A stretch of 64,000 bases of DNA from Euonymus europaeus (lineage: Eukaryota; Streptophyta; Magnoliopsida; Celastrales; Celastraceae). This document shows positions 24,079 through 36,479 of the stretch, piece after piece. Each line of letters opens with the position of its first letter. Position 1 is the first letter of the stretch. The notes beneath the pieces were generated by a model. It had not been told where the DNA came from. It saw only the letters and a list, made by a program, of their open reading frames with translations, and did no database searches. The DNA lies in assembly GCA_963580455.1 (NCBI GenBank), contig OY756965.1, forward strand, positions 22,046,902 to 22,110,901, in the 5' to 3' direction. The position numbers and the translations under genes were made by a program.

Positions 24079-27000
24079 CTACATTTCCAAGAATTGGCTC
24101 AAAACTGTTTTTCTCGTAAGAGTTTCCTCTTCGTCATCATCTTTGTTGGAATGGGCATATGTCTTTAAAGCATGACGAATTACCGAGTTGACTTGCATCC
24201 TCAATCTGGCATTATCAACGAAAATATCTGTCAGCATCTTCCTCAACTCATCAGCTGTTGCTCTTTCACTTCTGCTTCCATGACTTTCATCCAATTCTGA
24301 CACAGAATTTCCAACATCTTCTGCAAGGAGTTGGGCCTGTTCAAGTTTATGAGCCATAAGCTTCTTTTTTTATCATTAAGTCACTCATAAGCTAAGTCAG
24401 GATTAAGATAAGATTGTAAGAGACTGTGACAAAAAGATGTCAAAGAAGGGACTATAGCCATGAAACTGTTTCATTGAATAATAAAGAAAAAGAATACGGT
24501 CAAATTCTATTTTACAATAACGCACGAGGACAATATAATTTCTTACAGTAGTTATATACTTGCATTAGTTTAGAGGTTTAGGGTTTCAGAAAGATTATCC
24601 CAAGTACATCACACATACATCACGTTTAAAATATCAGCTACTCTGCCACATCCCCCAACAAAACCAAAAAAGGGAAAATGTCCCCCACAATGTTTAACGG
24701 GAAATAGAGACTGTTAGGAGAGTTATAGAGGGTAGTTTGGTAAATTCAGTTGTTAGGGTATTGATTAAAATTGTATCATGTGAGTTAAGAAAATAAGAAA
24801 AATATATTATCTCCCTTCACTCTTCTCAAGGCAGCTCAATCCTTAATTCTACCACCTGAATCAGTGTTATTTCTTTCTACATAGACAAATAGATTCAGTA
24901 GTAAGAACACGAGATAACATATCTTGAATATCACCTATCAAAGCCATCAGTATCTTGAAAGAGCCATGATTGGGAAATTCTGGCTTCGGCATATGAATAT
25001 CAAACTAATAAGAAACGGATAAACTTACCTCCGCAAGGAGTAGACCAATTCGGTTATCAGATGTCACTAGAAGGTCTATAGCATCAGAAGGTGATGAGGT
25101 CTCCACTATCAGTTTATCTTCCTCTTCCCTAAGGAAGTTAACACTACATTCTTGGAGCCGATCGCGAAGAATTTCACACTCGTGCAGCAACTTTGCATTA
25201 ACGGTAGTTACTTGTTCCATTTTCTCCTTTTCCCTTAGAAGAATCCTCTGATGTACACATACAAGATGAAGAATTGAGTATTTGAATTAGTAAGTAACCC
25301 AATTGAACAGCACAAATGAAGATAAATTTTTCCAGAGTCCATCATAATTTAACTTACAGGTCAAACAAAATGTGAAAGAAGAACTTGGTAAACATTGAAT
25401 ATTTGAGTTGATGAATGACCCAATCAAAGAACATCATGATATAAGCATACAAAAGCAGTATTGAAGTGATAAATTTTTCGAACGAGCTTGTCAAGAAATT
25501 AACTTGCAGTCAACCAAACTGTGAACAACTCAATGAGCAAATCTTACCTTTTTATACTAAAACCATGTCAAACTACATGACGAAAAATTTCAACAAGAAA
25601 TAGTCCCATAGTTGAACGAGGATGGACTTTTCCAAGAAGAAAGGTCCTACTTGTGTAAGGATGCATCTGTGTGGAACAATCTAATCATCCCTTATTATTG
25701 ATTAACGAAAGAGAACAAGCTTTAAGGGAGAAATGGAAGCCAGTTCCGGTCTAAGTCTATAAATCCAGCATTTATAAGACTCCGTAAGTTAAACGTCTGA
25801 TATCTAAAAATATCAGTATCCATCGTCAAAGCCTTTTATCCCAGCAACAATCAGATAACTCAAAAACAAGAAAGATACACAACCAGGAAATTTCTAGAGC
25901 TCTTATCTTGCTGTATTATGCAAGATAATCATACATCTAGAATTAGGCAATTAGCTAACCATTTCACATAAATGTTTTCATCTTATGAAAAACAAAAAAA
26001 TATTTAAATAGACATGGTTCTGAGGGAAAGAAAAAATGTTACCTCCAGTTCTAGTTTTTCTTTCATCAAGCAGCTCAGCTCCTGTTTCAACTCTGACTGG
26101 GAAATTCGGAGATATTTGACCTCTTTAACAAGAACCTTCAACTCAGCTTTTGACTTCACCTCCAACTCTTCGTGGACTTTATGTAATTTCTCAAGCTGCT
26201 CTTTGCCAACACCCAGCTCCTGCAGCAACATTTCATTATCCTGGATGATTGAAGCTTTGGCCAACTCCGCACGAGCCTTATCTTCCTGTCTTATTCCAGC
26301 ATATAGTTATTCAAATTTCAAAATGTAAAAATGCAAATAATGACAGAAATATAGTATGTAGAAATAAAACCTCTTCCGACTTCAATTTCAGTTCCATCTC
26401 AAGACACCTATTACGAAATTCTTCCACATCCCACTGCATTTGAGTGAATTTCTCTCGTTCAGTTTGAGAAGCTTGTTGCATATTTTCCTTGCAATGATTT
26501 CTTGTAGTTTCAAGTTCCACTTCCAAATCCTTGACCTACAAGAAGAAAAAGTAACCCAGAGATGAGTTATGTTCACGGAACTGTGCAATTTCAAGACGCC
26601 AGACTTGTCTGTCTTCTATTGATCATAGTCATAAATCATTACAATACAAACATGGGTGCAGAACACCCAAGAGACAACAATGTGACTCAGTAAACCTAAA
26701 TCCAAGGTTTTGAGGGATTCATATGACGATTAACGCAGAAGGAAATGTCCCAACAGCAAGTTCAGGGGCAGCTCACATGGATAGGACTATCGTCCCCACC
26801 CCGGTCATGTTTGAACGCTTGCTTGCTTATATTTGTTCTTTACATATTTAATAGTGTTGCTAACCATGTAAAATATACTTCCCGACTCAAATGATGTCCC
26901 TTTATGATTTTAAATGATGAGCCTACAATTTTCATGATAATTGATAGTAGACTTCCAGCAAATTTAAATGAACATTTCTTAAAAAACTAGATATGCAAGT

Positions 27001-30000
27001 GTGGGGAAAAATTCGCTTTAGAGTGACATTCAAACAAAAATCTATGAACAGCACGATTGTGAGGGGAAGGCAAATATGGATTGAATGCTCCGTTGTAATC
27101 CCTTAAACTTCCCGAAAACCTAAAGAATGGTATAAGATGAAGCTAGTGAAATGAGAACAGCTTCATCAAGAGTTTTTTTTTTTTGGATTGGGGGGGTGTG
27201 GGGGTGGGGGTGCGGGGTGCGGGTGGCCAGGTTTGGACATTTTACAAGCACTTTAGAAAAGGAACAGAAAAAGAGCTTGAAAACTAACACCATGCATGAT
27301 TTTGTAGGGGAAGGACATAGATATGTGAAAACTGAATAACATTATATAGGATGAAGCAACCAGCTTGAAAAACAACTTTGAAACTGACATTGGAGCTTCA
27401 AATCACAATCTGGCCGCTCATAATGTGCTCTAACTATTGTCCAAAAAACAGCCAAATCGAACCACAGATGACGCTCCAACCGTCACTATTCCCGAAACTG
27501 CATTTTGAGAATAATTCCTACACAAACCAGCTTGAAAAACAACTTCGAAATTGACCTTCTAGAGCTTCATATCACAATCCGACCGTTCAAAATCAAGAAA
27601 CTACTGTCCTCTAACTATTGTTCAAAAAATAGCCAAATCGAACAACGGATAACCATCCAACCGTCACTATTTCCAAAACTGCATTTTGAGAATAATTCAT
27701 ACACAAACCAGCTTGAAAAACAATTTCGAAATTGACCTTCTGGAGCTTCAAATTACAATCCAACCGTTTAGAATCAAGAACCTACTGTTCTCTAAGTACT
27801 ATCCAAAAACAGCCAAATCGAACCACGGATGACCTTCCAACTGACATTATTTTCGAAACTGCATTTTGAGAATCAAAACAGAACTTCTCCTTTAAGGAGG
27901 ATTATCAGTGATTCGATTCGGCTAGTTTTTGGACAATAGTTAGAGGAAGGTAGGTTCTTGATTCTAAGCGGTCGGATTGTGATTTAAAGCTCCAGAAGGT
28001 CAATTTCGAAATTGTTTTCCAAGCTGATTTGTGTATGAATTATTCTCAAAATGCAGTTTCGGAATAGTAACAGTTGGATGGTCATTCGTGGGTCGATTTG
28101 GTTGTTTTTTGGACAATAGTTAGAGGACAGTAGGTTCTTGGATTGTGATTTGAAGCTCCAGAATGTCAGTTTCGAAGTTGTTTTTAAAGCTGGTTTGTGT
28201 AGGAATTTCCACAGTTTTTCTTTTCTTTTGATGTTTGAGTAGAGCTCTGATAACAAGGCAGAATTGGGCTTGATTTGGTGGCTTTCATGGTGATGAGAGA
28301 TCATTCTGTGGAGAAAGGAGAAGATATGGAGTTGTAGAGTTGATGGTTGGTGACTAAGATGAAGGAATGATAATCTTGGGTTGGTGATGATGGTGGAGGA
28401 AGAAGCCAGATTGAAGAAGAATTACGGGCGGAAGAAAATGGATTTATGATAGTGATTACGGGAGAAGATTTGGTAGAGGAAGATTTGGTGATGGTGGCTG
28501 GATGATTCCCCCGGGTAGAAGAAGGGATGAGGAAGATGGTTAGTTGGCACTAGGTGGGAGTGGGTGAGAAAGAAGAAAAGTGGTCATTAAGTGTGTGGGT
28601 GTTGGAGTTGGTGAGATGTGAAGTATTGAGAGTTGGTCCAAAAAAAGAAAACAGTGGAGTTGAAAATTGAAGGAGTTTGAGTTGAAAATGAGGATGAGGG
28701 AAAAGAAGAGGAATTGTGCCAAAAATGTGTGTCCAAACCAAACCTTATTGGACCTCCATTTTTAGTCTAACTCAGGGAAATTAAAAAGAATTGGATCTAG
28801 CCCAGACGAAAACGGGTTACTACACAGGACAAGAATCATCTCTATCATGAATTAACAAAATCAGTACAGCAAATATGGCTCTAAAGTACAGGCCATAAGT
28901 TTTAGAGAAGCTTTAAGCTGGATTAAAAGTTTGGGTTTTCAGCATTTGATAATGGAGACAGATGCACTCAGCACTCATGGTAGTTCAAGCGCTTGATTTT
29001 TCGACTGTTGATGTCTCTCATTTTGGATTGGTAATTGAAGACTGCAAAAAATTACTCATGGAATTTATAGATTCCAAGTATGTTTATGTCAAAAGATCTG
29101 CGAATCTTGTTGCTCATCTCTTAGCCAGAGCAGTAGATTCTTTGTCAGATGCTTTAGTTTGGGAGCCTGATCCTCCCCTCTTCATTTGTAATGTGTTAGC
29201 ATTGGATTTGAATTAAGAAATATCCATTTACTCAAAAAAAAGTAGAATATCACTGCTAATCTAAGTTTTAAAGAACAAATAGGCTAATATGATACACATT
29301 TCAGTGGAAGACAGATAAGACTGCACTCTATGATGCGACAATTAAGTACCAACTGATTAATAAAACCTCATAAAACAGAAAATACCTTTGTTGCCAAAAA
29401 CTTTCTCACAGCAACCTCTTGATTCAATCTTGCTATAAGATCTTCCATGTCTGTTTTTCCTGTGGACAGTCTGCGTTGCACCGTGTTAAGAACTCTGATC
29501 AATTTCTGTCGCTCAAAAGATGGAAAAATAAGTGAGTCCCTTGAAAGGTGAATATCTGAGCTGACGACAGTATCCATGGTTCTAGAAGCATCAGCACCTT
29601 CAGCAAGGCATATGGTGTCCTCACCAAACAAATTAGCCACTCCAAAATTAGATTTTTCACTTATTTTTACAGAATTCAAGTCACTTCCAAAACTCTCTGA
29701 TGACAGTCCTCGAGCATGGCCATTCAACTTATAATACTCCTTATTGGCCAAAGACTCCATACCATCTGCATAAAGAGATCCAGTTTAAACGCATTCTTAA
29801 CTAGTTTAGACGTGCCATGGTGTGTTCCAGAATTGATATTATGTCAGGCTAATGTTTCTAAGCTCTACATAATAAGGCTCTAATGAAACATACCATGCTT
29901 AGCAGGGGTTTCTACTGCATCAGTTATGTTTTGTCCAGATGTTGAAGCCTCTACACCAAAATCTGCAACATCATCCCTACCAAGCCTTACTTTTCTCCCA

Positions 30001-33000
30001 TTCTTTAGTGTCACGATTTCAGATATCGAGTCAGGAAATTCATTGTCATTATCAGATGTGATTGACAGACGCTCAGCAAACGCAGAAATGTCTGAGTTGG
30101 ATTTCAACAATGATGACGGAACCACAGCACTGAGAGAGTAATTCTCATCTGAATTTTGCTGAATCTCATCGAAGAAAGCTGAAAAGTATAAAACAAAATC
30201 ACCATGATATTCGTTGGCATTGTCAACTTAAATATATATTTTACCTTCCCTCTGATACAACCATATGTATATTCAAACGTCTAAATTTTTTTTTCCTAAG
30301 AAGCATAAATAAACACCTACAAGACCTCGCAGCAGCTTCTAGCTCCAGAAACATTGCTACAGAAACACATCTTGATATGTCAATATCTGATAGCAGTTTT
30401 TGCATCCATTCCTCCAATGAGAGCCTTCTCTGCAACACTAAGTACGAGAATACTATTAGACGTTTATTTTTTGAAGGAAAAAATTAAAGCCCAATATAAT
30501 ACTGAATGGGAAAGATTCATAAAATAATTAGCTACTTTAAAAGCCGTAAAACTGTAAAAGCTAATAGCTTATAATATATAAGAAATACACACTACCCACC
30601 CCCAACCCTGAGCAAAATTAAAAAAAAGGAAGAGGAGGGGATAGCTGATCAATGCAACCCTTCATTTTTCTGTTTTATTCGATAAGCTTGAGTGCATCAA
30701 AAATCACGGAGAAAAGGGAAGCAGCACCTGTACTATGTAAGAAAAAGAAAGAGGAATCAGAAAGTTAAGTTTAAGTTAGTGAACCAACTCTTGCAACCCA
30801 CCTAGTACTGCATACGAAAAGATCAAGCACAAAGATTCAGATTTCAAGTAACCAGATGGCCAATAACCAACTTAATCAAACCAAAAAAGAAGCTAAACAA
30901 TCAGTAGCCCCAAGGGAATAGCAACTGAGTATTGCCCACGATACCATCTATCCAAGTAAAACCAGAGAGTGATATAGTTTGTTCCCTCAATCAAGTCCTC
31001 GGCCGCCAAAGGTACACAAGTGATGAATGAGATTCAAAACAGTGGATAGCAACCAAAATTAGTAACATTTTTTTGTTTTTGACAAGGTAGATACCCAATT
31101 TTGTAACATAACATGGTAGACTGCTACCAGTGGGTGGAAATATAATATCTTAAGTCTGGAATATCAAGAAAAAAGTCAGCTCTCATAGTCACATCCAAAT
31201 TAATACAGACACAATATTAAAGAAAATCAAGTAAATAAAAAACATGAATATACCTCTTCCAACATTGTCCTGCTTTTCATTCTCAAAACCCTCCTTGGAG
31301 GAGCTGGAGGTAGAGTTTTCCCAGGAAACGCCTTTTTAAGCTGCAAAAAGTAAGCAAAGGAGACAGTCCAGAAAACATCACTCTCAAATGAAATTACATA
31401 CAAAATCTCTGCCAAACCAATGAAGTTTTTTTTGGAAAACTGACTCTAAACTCTCAAGTCTCAAGGATCAAATAGAACAGGACATCACTGTTTCTCAATG
31501 AGAAACAAATTTCACTATGGTGGGAAATGAACATCAAAACCAAATACTACAAAGGAACAAAAGAAAACAGAAGGATGCTTTTTCACTAGTTAATAATAGA
31601 AATAAACTTGAATTGAGCTTAAAGTAAATGATTTTACATTTTCTAGGGTGCTACACATGTAACAAAACTTACTTCAGAATGTAACTCCAGGAAATCACTG
31701 AATCTTCGCAATATTTCTCTGGTTGTAGTGATGCCTTCAGGTGACTGTATACCAACTTCAACTCTGTAAAACTGTCCTCCATGAATGTTAAGACATAAAA
31801 CAAGTAAAGCAGGACAATAGCGAAAAATTTAGTGGAACTGGACGAACAACAAAAGTAAACTAGATCAAGAAGACACCAATAATCAGAAAATTCTCAAATT
31901 GAATTTAAGGTTGATAATAAAGGTGAATCTTGCGAAAAAATGTAAAATGAAATTTTACTATCTTCAATTGTGTGTATGTGCGTGTATGTAAGATGAGAAT
32001 TGAGAAGTATACCACCACAGGATCTGAACTATTTGGTTTCCGCAGGAGAATCCATGACGGAATTGTGGCGCAAAAACTCCATCCTGTATGAGGATCATAT
32101 GGCCAAACAGAGATTCTTCCTTCCTACATTATAATTACAATTGCATAAGATTCAGAAGAAAATCATGTACTCAAATGTTCATGACTCATAAGCGTCCGGA
32201 AGTTCGTGTCAGTAGAGTATCAAAAACAAAATATTTACAATCAACAGAGTTTCTAGCTGGTTGATCACGTTGTTTCAAGGATAGCTGGTCCAGGTAACCA
32301 ATATAAATTTTTTATAATAGAGGAGCGTGCAAATGATGAAAGATGCATATTTCCTCGGCTTAAGTTTTTAATATATGGTTTCTCACATGCTTTTATAGTT
32401 ACTGGCCAACAAGACGTCAAAAGTTTGAATGCTCACACCACCCAAATTAAACATTACACTTATTGGGTTGAGTATGACACACATGTGAGACACAAATCCA
32501 TGCATGCCTCATCAGTGTATCATCCTATCAATAATCATTCAGAAATCCAAGTAAGATCCATTACAGGACATCTTAAAACCACATCTAAAAATGAGAAATG
32601 ATCAAAGAACTTTCTGCAGAAATCAAAATCGAAAGCCTTAGCCCTAAACCGAATGCTGCCACCACCCCAAGAAACAGATATCACGATAAACTGTTGAGTA
32701 AACATAACACTTGGCATAACCACCGTACCATAAAAAAATATAATTATCTCTCGAGGGGGCTTAACCCAATGATGACCAATCAAAGAGCTCAAGATCAAAA
32801 GCTGCAAGTCTAGCAATAGCATCAATGGCCCAAACACGTAAGCAATAATATGATGAATACAAAAATATTTTGCTTCCATTTTCACAATTGATGATTGAAG
32901 TGTCAGAACCCCCCCCCACAATTCCAGTTAAAGACCAAGCCCCACAAACTGAATCAACTCTTATCACTGAAGGACTTACAAATACCCAGTAGCAAACACT

Positions 33001-33526
33001 ATTAAAGCCACAAAGTCAACGAAATTAAATGTCAAATGCTAAAACAGAGCAATTTCTGATCAACGGGGATATACCAGAATTTAGTTGATATCATAGAACC
33101 CAAACACTACTGTAGATCAAAGAACTGGAATAATAATTTAAATAAAACGGCATAGATTAGATACAAAAATAGCGGCAACTAATTCAAGTTATGACTGACG
33201 GATGCTATTGTCAGAAGCAAACCATATCTAACCCGTGAGTAAAGCAATTCGAAGAAGAGGATAAAAGGAAAAAAAAGAAAGTTACAAACCCATTTACGAG
33301 GAGGGAGGCTCCAATCCATTCCCAGTGGCAGCGGCGACTTGCCATCGTGGCGGTGCTTTGGTGGGCTCTTGCGACGACTGACCGCCGAGGCATCACCATA
33401 ATCTCTTCTGTATTCATCATAATCATCGTCTGCTGATGATGACAACCATCTGTGGTCGAAATTGATGATGGGATTGGAGAAATTTGCGAAATCGAAGAGA
33501 GTGGGATCAAAGGCGTACGGATTCAT
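24079..33526 (-). CDS. EREX: EREX-like PX-domain RAB5 effector
   Basis: Eleven exons on the minus strand: 33526-33290, 32123-32013, 31771-31673, 31340-31254, 30429-30321, 30178-29894, 29765-29386, 26535-26371, 26285-26043, 25247-25029 and 24336-24079; 730 residues. All phases fit, using donor T|GTAGGT after exon 5. The N-terminus is [17 protein letters not shown] phox-homology domain lies at about 83-205, with the phosphoinositide-contacting [10 protein letters not shown] and the basic [14 protein letters not shown] segment. A low-complexity middle is followed by a long coiled coil (about 405-640, e.g. [23 protein letters not shown]). From memory this is the EREX/EREL family (At3g15920, At4g32160, At2g25350): endosomal PI3P-binding effectors of canonical RAB5 in vacuolar trafficking. 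Intron 7 (29385-26536) is 2.85 kb and full of mobile DNA. Confidence 0.88.
27361..28205. repeat. Inverted array of ~170-180 bp repeats in EREX intron 7
   Basis: Three head-to-tail copies starting CAGCTTGAAAAACAA (27361, 27528, 27709) form one arm, to about 27870. About 1.7 copies in opposite orientation form the other arm (about 27905-28205). Spacer is about 35 bases. Shared words include GAATAATTC(C/A)TACACAAACC and the reverse of CTAACTATTGTCCAAAA. The RNA from either strand could fold into a long imperfect hairpin. I do not recognise the parent element; it may be part of a retrotransposon leader. The stretch 28206-28880 that follows is purine-rich with no recognisable gene. Confidence 0.75.
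28886..29216 (+). pseudogene. LINE RNase H domain relic, antisense in EREX intron
   Basis: Plus-strand frames read [23 protein letters not shown], then after a frame change at about 28965 [47 protein letters not shown] and [10 protein letters not shown]. This order (REAL.W, ETDA, VVQAL, RSAN.VAH.LA, W..PP) is the RNase H-like C-terminal domain found in plant non-LTR retrotransposons. Only the C-terminal part survives, with at least one frameshift, so it is inactive. Confidence 0.7.
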
Positions 33527-34206
33527 GATTCTATGCGGAACTTTTGTTCTCAAAGGCCTCGAACTTAATTTAATTTTCCCCTTTTTCTTCCGGTGATTTC
33601 CTCCTTTTATGGACCTAACGGACTTCAATCGTGGGCCACAGAAGAGGGCCCAGACCCATAATTGTAAAGTCCAACAGACATTCGCAGATCTTTTTGGAAT
33701 ATAGAAAATAATATGAATTAAAATTTGAAGAAATGTTTTATATTTGATTATGGTGTTAGTAGCTGAAAATATGTGTGAGATATTAAACTCTTTGCAAGAA
33801 ATATTTTGTGGCAACAAGTTGCTTGTTATGCGATCCAAATGGTGAATATTGAGTCTTGATGATTAATCTCTTTCATGTTAAGTTTTCATGAAAAAAAATT
33901 GTGACAAAATAAAATAAACCATCTAATATCGTATTTTCTTTAAAAGTGTGATAAGTTTTCGGATGCATTTTTTCAGATTCTATTAAAGTTTAGAGCCACC
34001 TTGTATTCAGCTCAGCTTATATTCATCTTATTGTGTGGGATTCAAATCCGTAGACAATTCTGACAATATATTTATGTGTCTTACAATGTGAGTTATACGT
34101 CTCATACAAATGATAAGATCTAGTTGCATCCCGTTTTTAATTAAGCACATTCAACTCTTAAAAAAGTCTCACTATAAAAACATAACATTTATGAATACAC
34201 AACAAA

Positions 34207-34600
34207 TTACATTTTTTCCAAATTATTGCTTAGTGTACCCAACAACCCATAAATGCCATTGCTAAAGCGCATGTCACGAAGCTCATTTGCACGAACCCGA
34301 TTTGCTTGTTTGTCACTGTTGGAGGAACAAAGAGGTGAGAAACAACCTCCAAGCTTGCCGTGGTAGGCGACAAGCCTCGACTGTAAAATTTATATTTAAA
34401 AGAAAATGAGTGACAGATTTGTATTTTTGTATGCAAGATTGTACGTTTTCAACCTTAAAAACTACAATAAATAAATCCATCCCCAAAATCTTCGCACCCA
34501 AATCATCCCAAATCTCCAAAGGCTTCATTGGGTCCATTCCTCGGTCCACCAGTAAAGGAATGAAAGCTCTCCTTGCTTTGCTTGTGGGGAGCTAGCTCTT
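34207..34600 (-). pseudogene. Unrecognised coding relic, two putative exons
   Basis: Minus strand: an open stretch from about 34600 to 34454 reads ARRAFIPLLVDRGMDPMKPL and EIWDDLGAKILGMDLFIVVFK. It can be spliced in phase (34380) to SRLVAYHGKLGGCFSPLCS, RVRANELRDMRFSNGIYGLL and a TAA at 34209-34207. I do not recognise the family. No start codon context is visible and a MITE begins at 34627, immediately upstream, so the rest may have been lost. The donor (GTTGAA) is weak. Coding status is inferred only from open, composition-plausible frames. Confidence 0.3.
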
Positions 34601-34626
34601 ATAAAAGCAGTATTTTTCATATATAA

Positions 34627-34925
34627 GAGCAACTTCAGTGGTGGAAGTTCCAAATTTTTCAGCGTGGTCTCACTTCTATTATAACAAAACACGACTTCCA
34701 ATACAGTCATATCAACAAAACAAATATTTCAATACAATTTTTCTCAATTTTCATTCACAAACACTCTAAATATCAAGCATCAACACAATTTTTCTCATAC
34801 TTTTTTACCATATTTCACCTTTTTCTACCATCTTACACATCTTCCAATAGAATTTTTTCAAATCATTCTTTCTGCACACTCCAAAATTTTCAGCGTCATT
34901 ATCCAGCGTACCATTGAAGTTGCTC
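34627..34925. mobile_element. Harbinger/Tourist-like MITE, copy 1 (299 bp)
   Basis: Terminal inverted repeats GAGCAACTTCAGTGG and CCATTGAAGTTGCTC (reverse GAGCAACTTCAATGG) are flanked on both sides by TAA (34624-34626, 34926-34928). This is the 3-bp duplication typical of PIF/Harbinger elements. The interior is AT-rich without coding capacity and matches copy 2 in the same orientation. Confidence 0.8.
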
Positions 34926-35032
34926 TAAGATGCTATGTCCGAGAATCATTGATTAGACTTATGTCTAGCTTTGGTCAATAGGAATCAATGAAAAGCCTAA
35001 TTGAGCATTTCAAGAGCCAGGAGTGAGATTAA

Positions 35033-35329
35033 GAGCATTTCCAATGCTAGACTCTCCAAAATTTCAGCGTGGTCCCACTTCTATTACAGCAAAACACAAC
35101 TCCCAATACAGTCATATCAACATAACACTTATTTCAATACAATTTTTTTCACTTTTCATTCACAAACACTCTAAATATCAAGCATCAACACCATTTCTCT
35201 CATTCTTTTCAACAATATTTCACTTTTTTTACCATTTTACATATTTTCCAATACAATTTTTTCAAATAACTCTCTCTACACACTCCAAAATTTACAGCAC
35301 CAATTTCCAGCGCCCCATTGGAGATGCTC
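35033..35329. mobile_element. Harbinger/Tourist-like MITE, copy 2 (297 bp)
   Basis: Terminal inverted repeats GAGCATTTCCAATGC and CCATTGGAGATGCTC (reverse GAGCATCTCCAATGG) are flanked by TAA (35030-35032, 35330-35332). The interior shares long words with copy 1, such as CAATACAGTCATATCAACA and AATATCAAGCATCAACAC. The two copies are only about 107 bp apart. Confidence 0.82.
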
Positions 35330-35332
35330 TAA

Positions 35333-36479
35333 CACTCGTTTAGCTCAAAGATCACCTCCTTTTGCATTTGTTCTGAAATATATGAATTTTAGAGTGAGAA
35401 GATGGAAGGGTTGAGAATGAAGGAGGAGGGTGGGGTAAAAGTGATAGGGACACGAGATGATGTTTAAAGATGAGAGTTTTTACTTTTGAATGTTTAATGG
35501 AGTGGACTTAAAAAACTATAATTGTCAATACAAAAAATAGGGGTGCGACTATCTCTACCCCAACTTTTATCAATCTTATACTATTTTACTAGCAAAATTT
35601 CAACTAAAAATAGACAAAAACAAAAAAACCCATTTTTCAATTTTTAAAATAAAAAATAATATTTTCTAGTCTCACCCCAATTTTCTTCTTCGTAGACTTC
35701 CTCTATTTTTTTTATCTGTCTTCACTTTCTCTATATTTTATGCATCTTTCTTCCCACCTAATTCAATATTATGCTACTAGTTGTTGACTCGAGATCGAAA
35801 GTCCCCGATCTGGAGTTGAGAAGTCCCTGTTATGGAGTTACTGCATTGCGAAGCTTGCGATCTGGTGGCTAATGATGTGGTGCCGCTGTTTGAGGAAAGT
35901 GATATTCACTAGTTGAGATAGTGTTTGAGTCATATTTCTTCTACCTCATTTGCTCCGACTACTCTTCATTTTGCTTCCAAACACAATATCAAACACTGAA
36001 CAACAAAAAGTTTTGAGTTATCTTCGCTTTGATCTTTGCTTGTGGAATTTTTCTGTGGCGATCCTCAAGAAGCTCATCAATCCGTCCACGACGTGCTCCA
36101 GAAGCGTTATCCTTCATTGTCGGAGAGGGACGACACAAAATCGGGGAGGGTGGGAATTGGGTAGGGAAGTAGGGTTTTAGAATTGGATCGATTTGGAGTT
36201 TTACTAGACTGTATTATTTTGATTTTTTTGAATAGAATCCATAATAATTGGGGGCATATAGCCTCACCCAAAAATAAGATTGGAGCTTAACCAAAAAAAG
36301 GCGTTAAAACTTGAAAGAGTTGCTGGTCCATCATAATTTAGGGCTTGGGCCGGCCACGCATCAGGCCCTCCTGCCACATACTTGCTAGTCAGTATTCACT
36401 CCAATTCGCTCCCCCTTCTCTCCAACGGAAGTACCCAAAACCGCGCGAAAACAGACTCACTCCATCTCCAGAAGAGAGA
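35333..36479. other. Intergenic region and FPG1 5' region
   Basis: AT-rich sequence with no convincing gene or element, ending in the probable 5' UTR of FPG1. The in-frame extension upstream of the FPG1 ATG (from 36345) is judged non-coding, because the catalytic Pro must follow the initiator Met. Confidence 0.5.
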
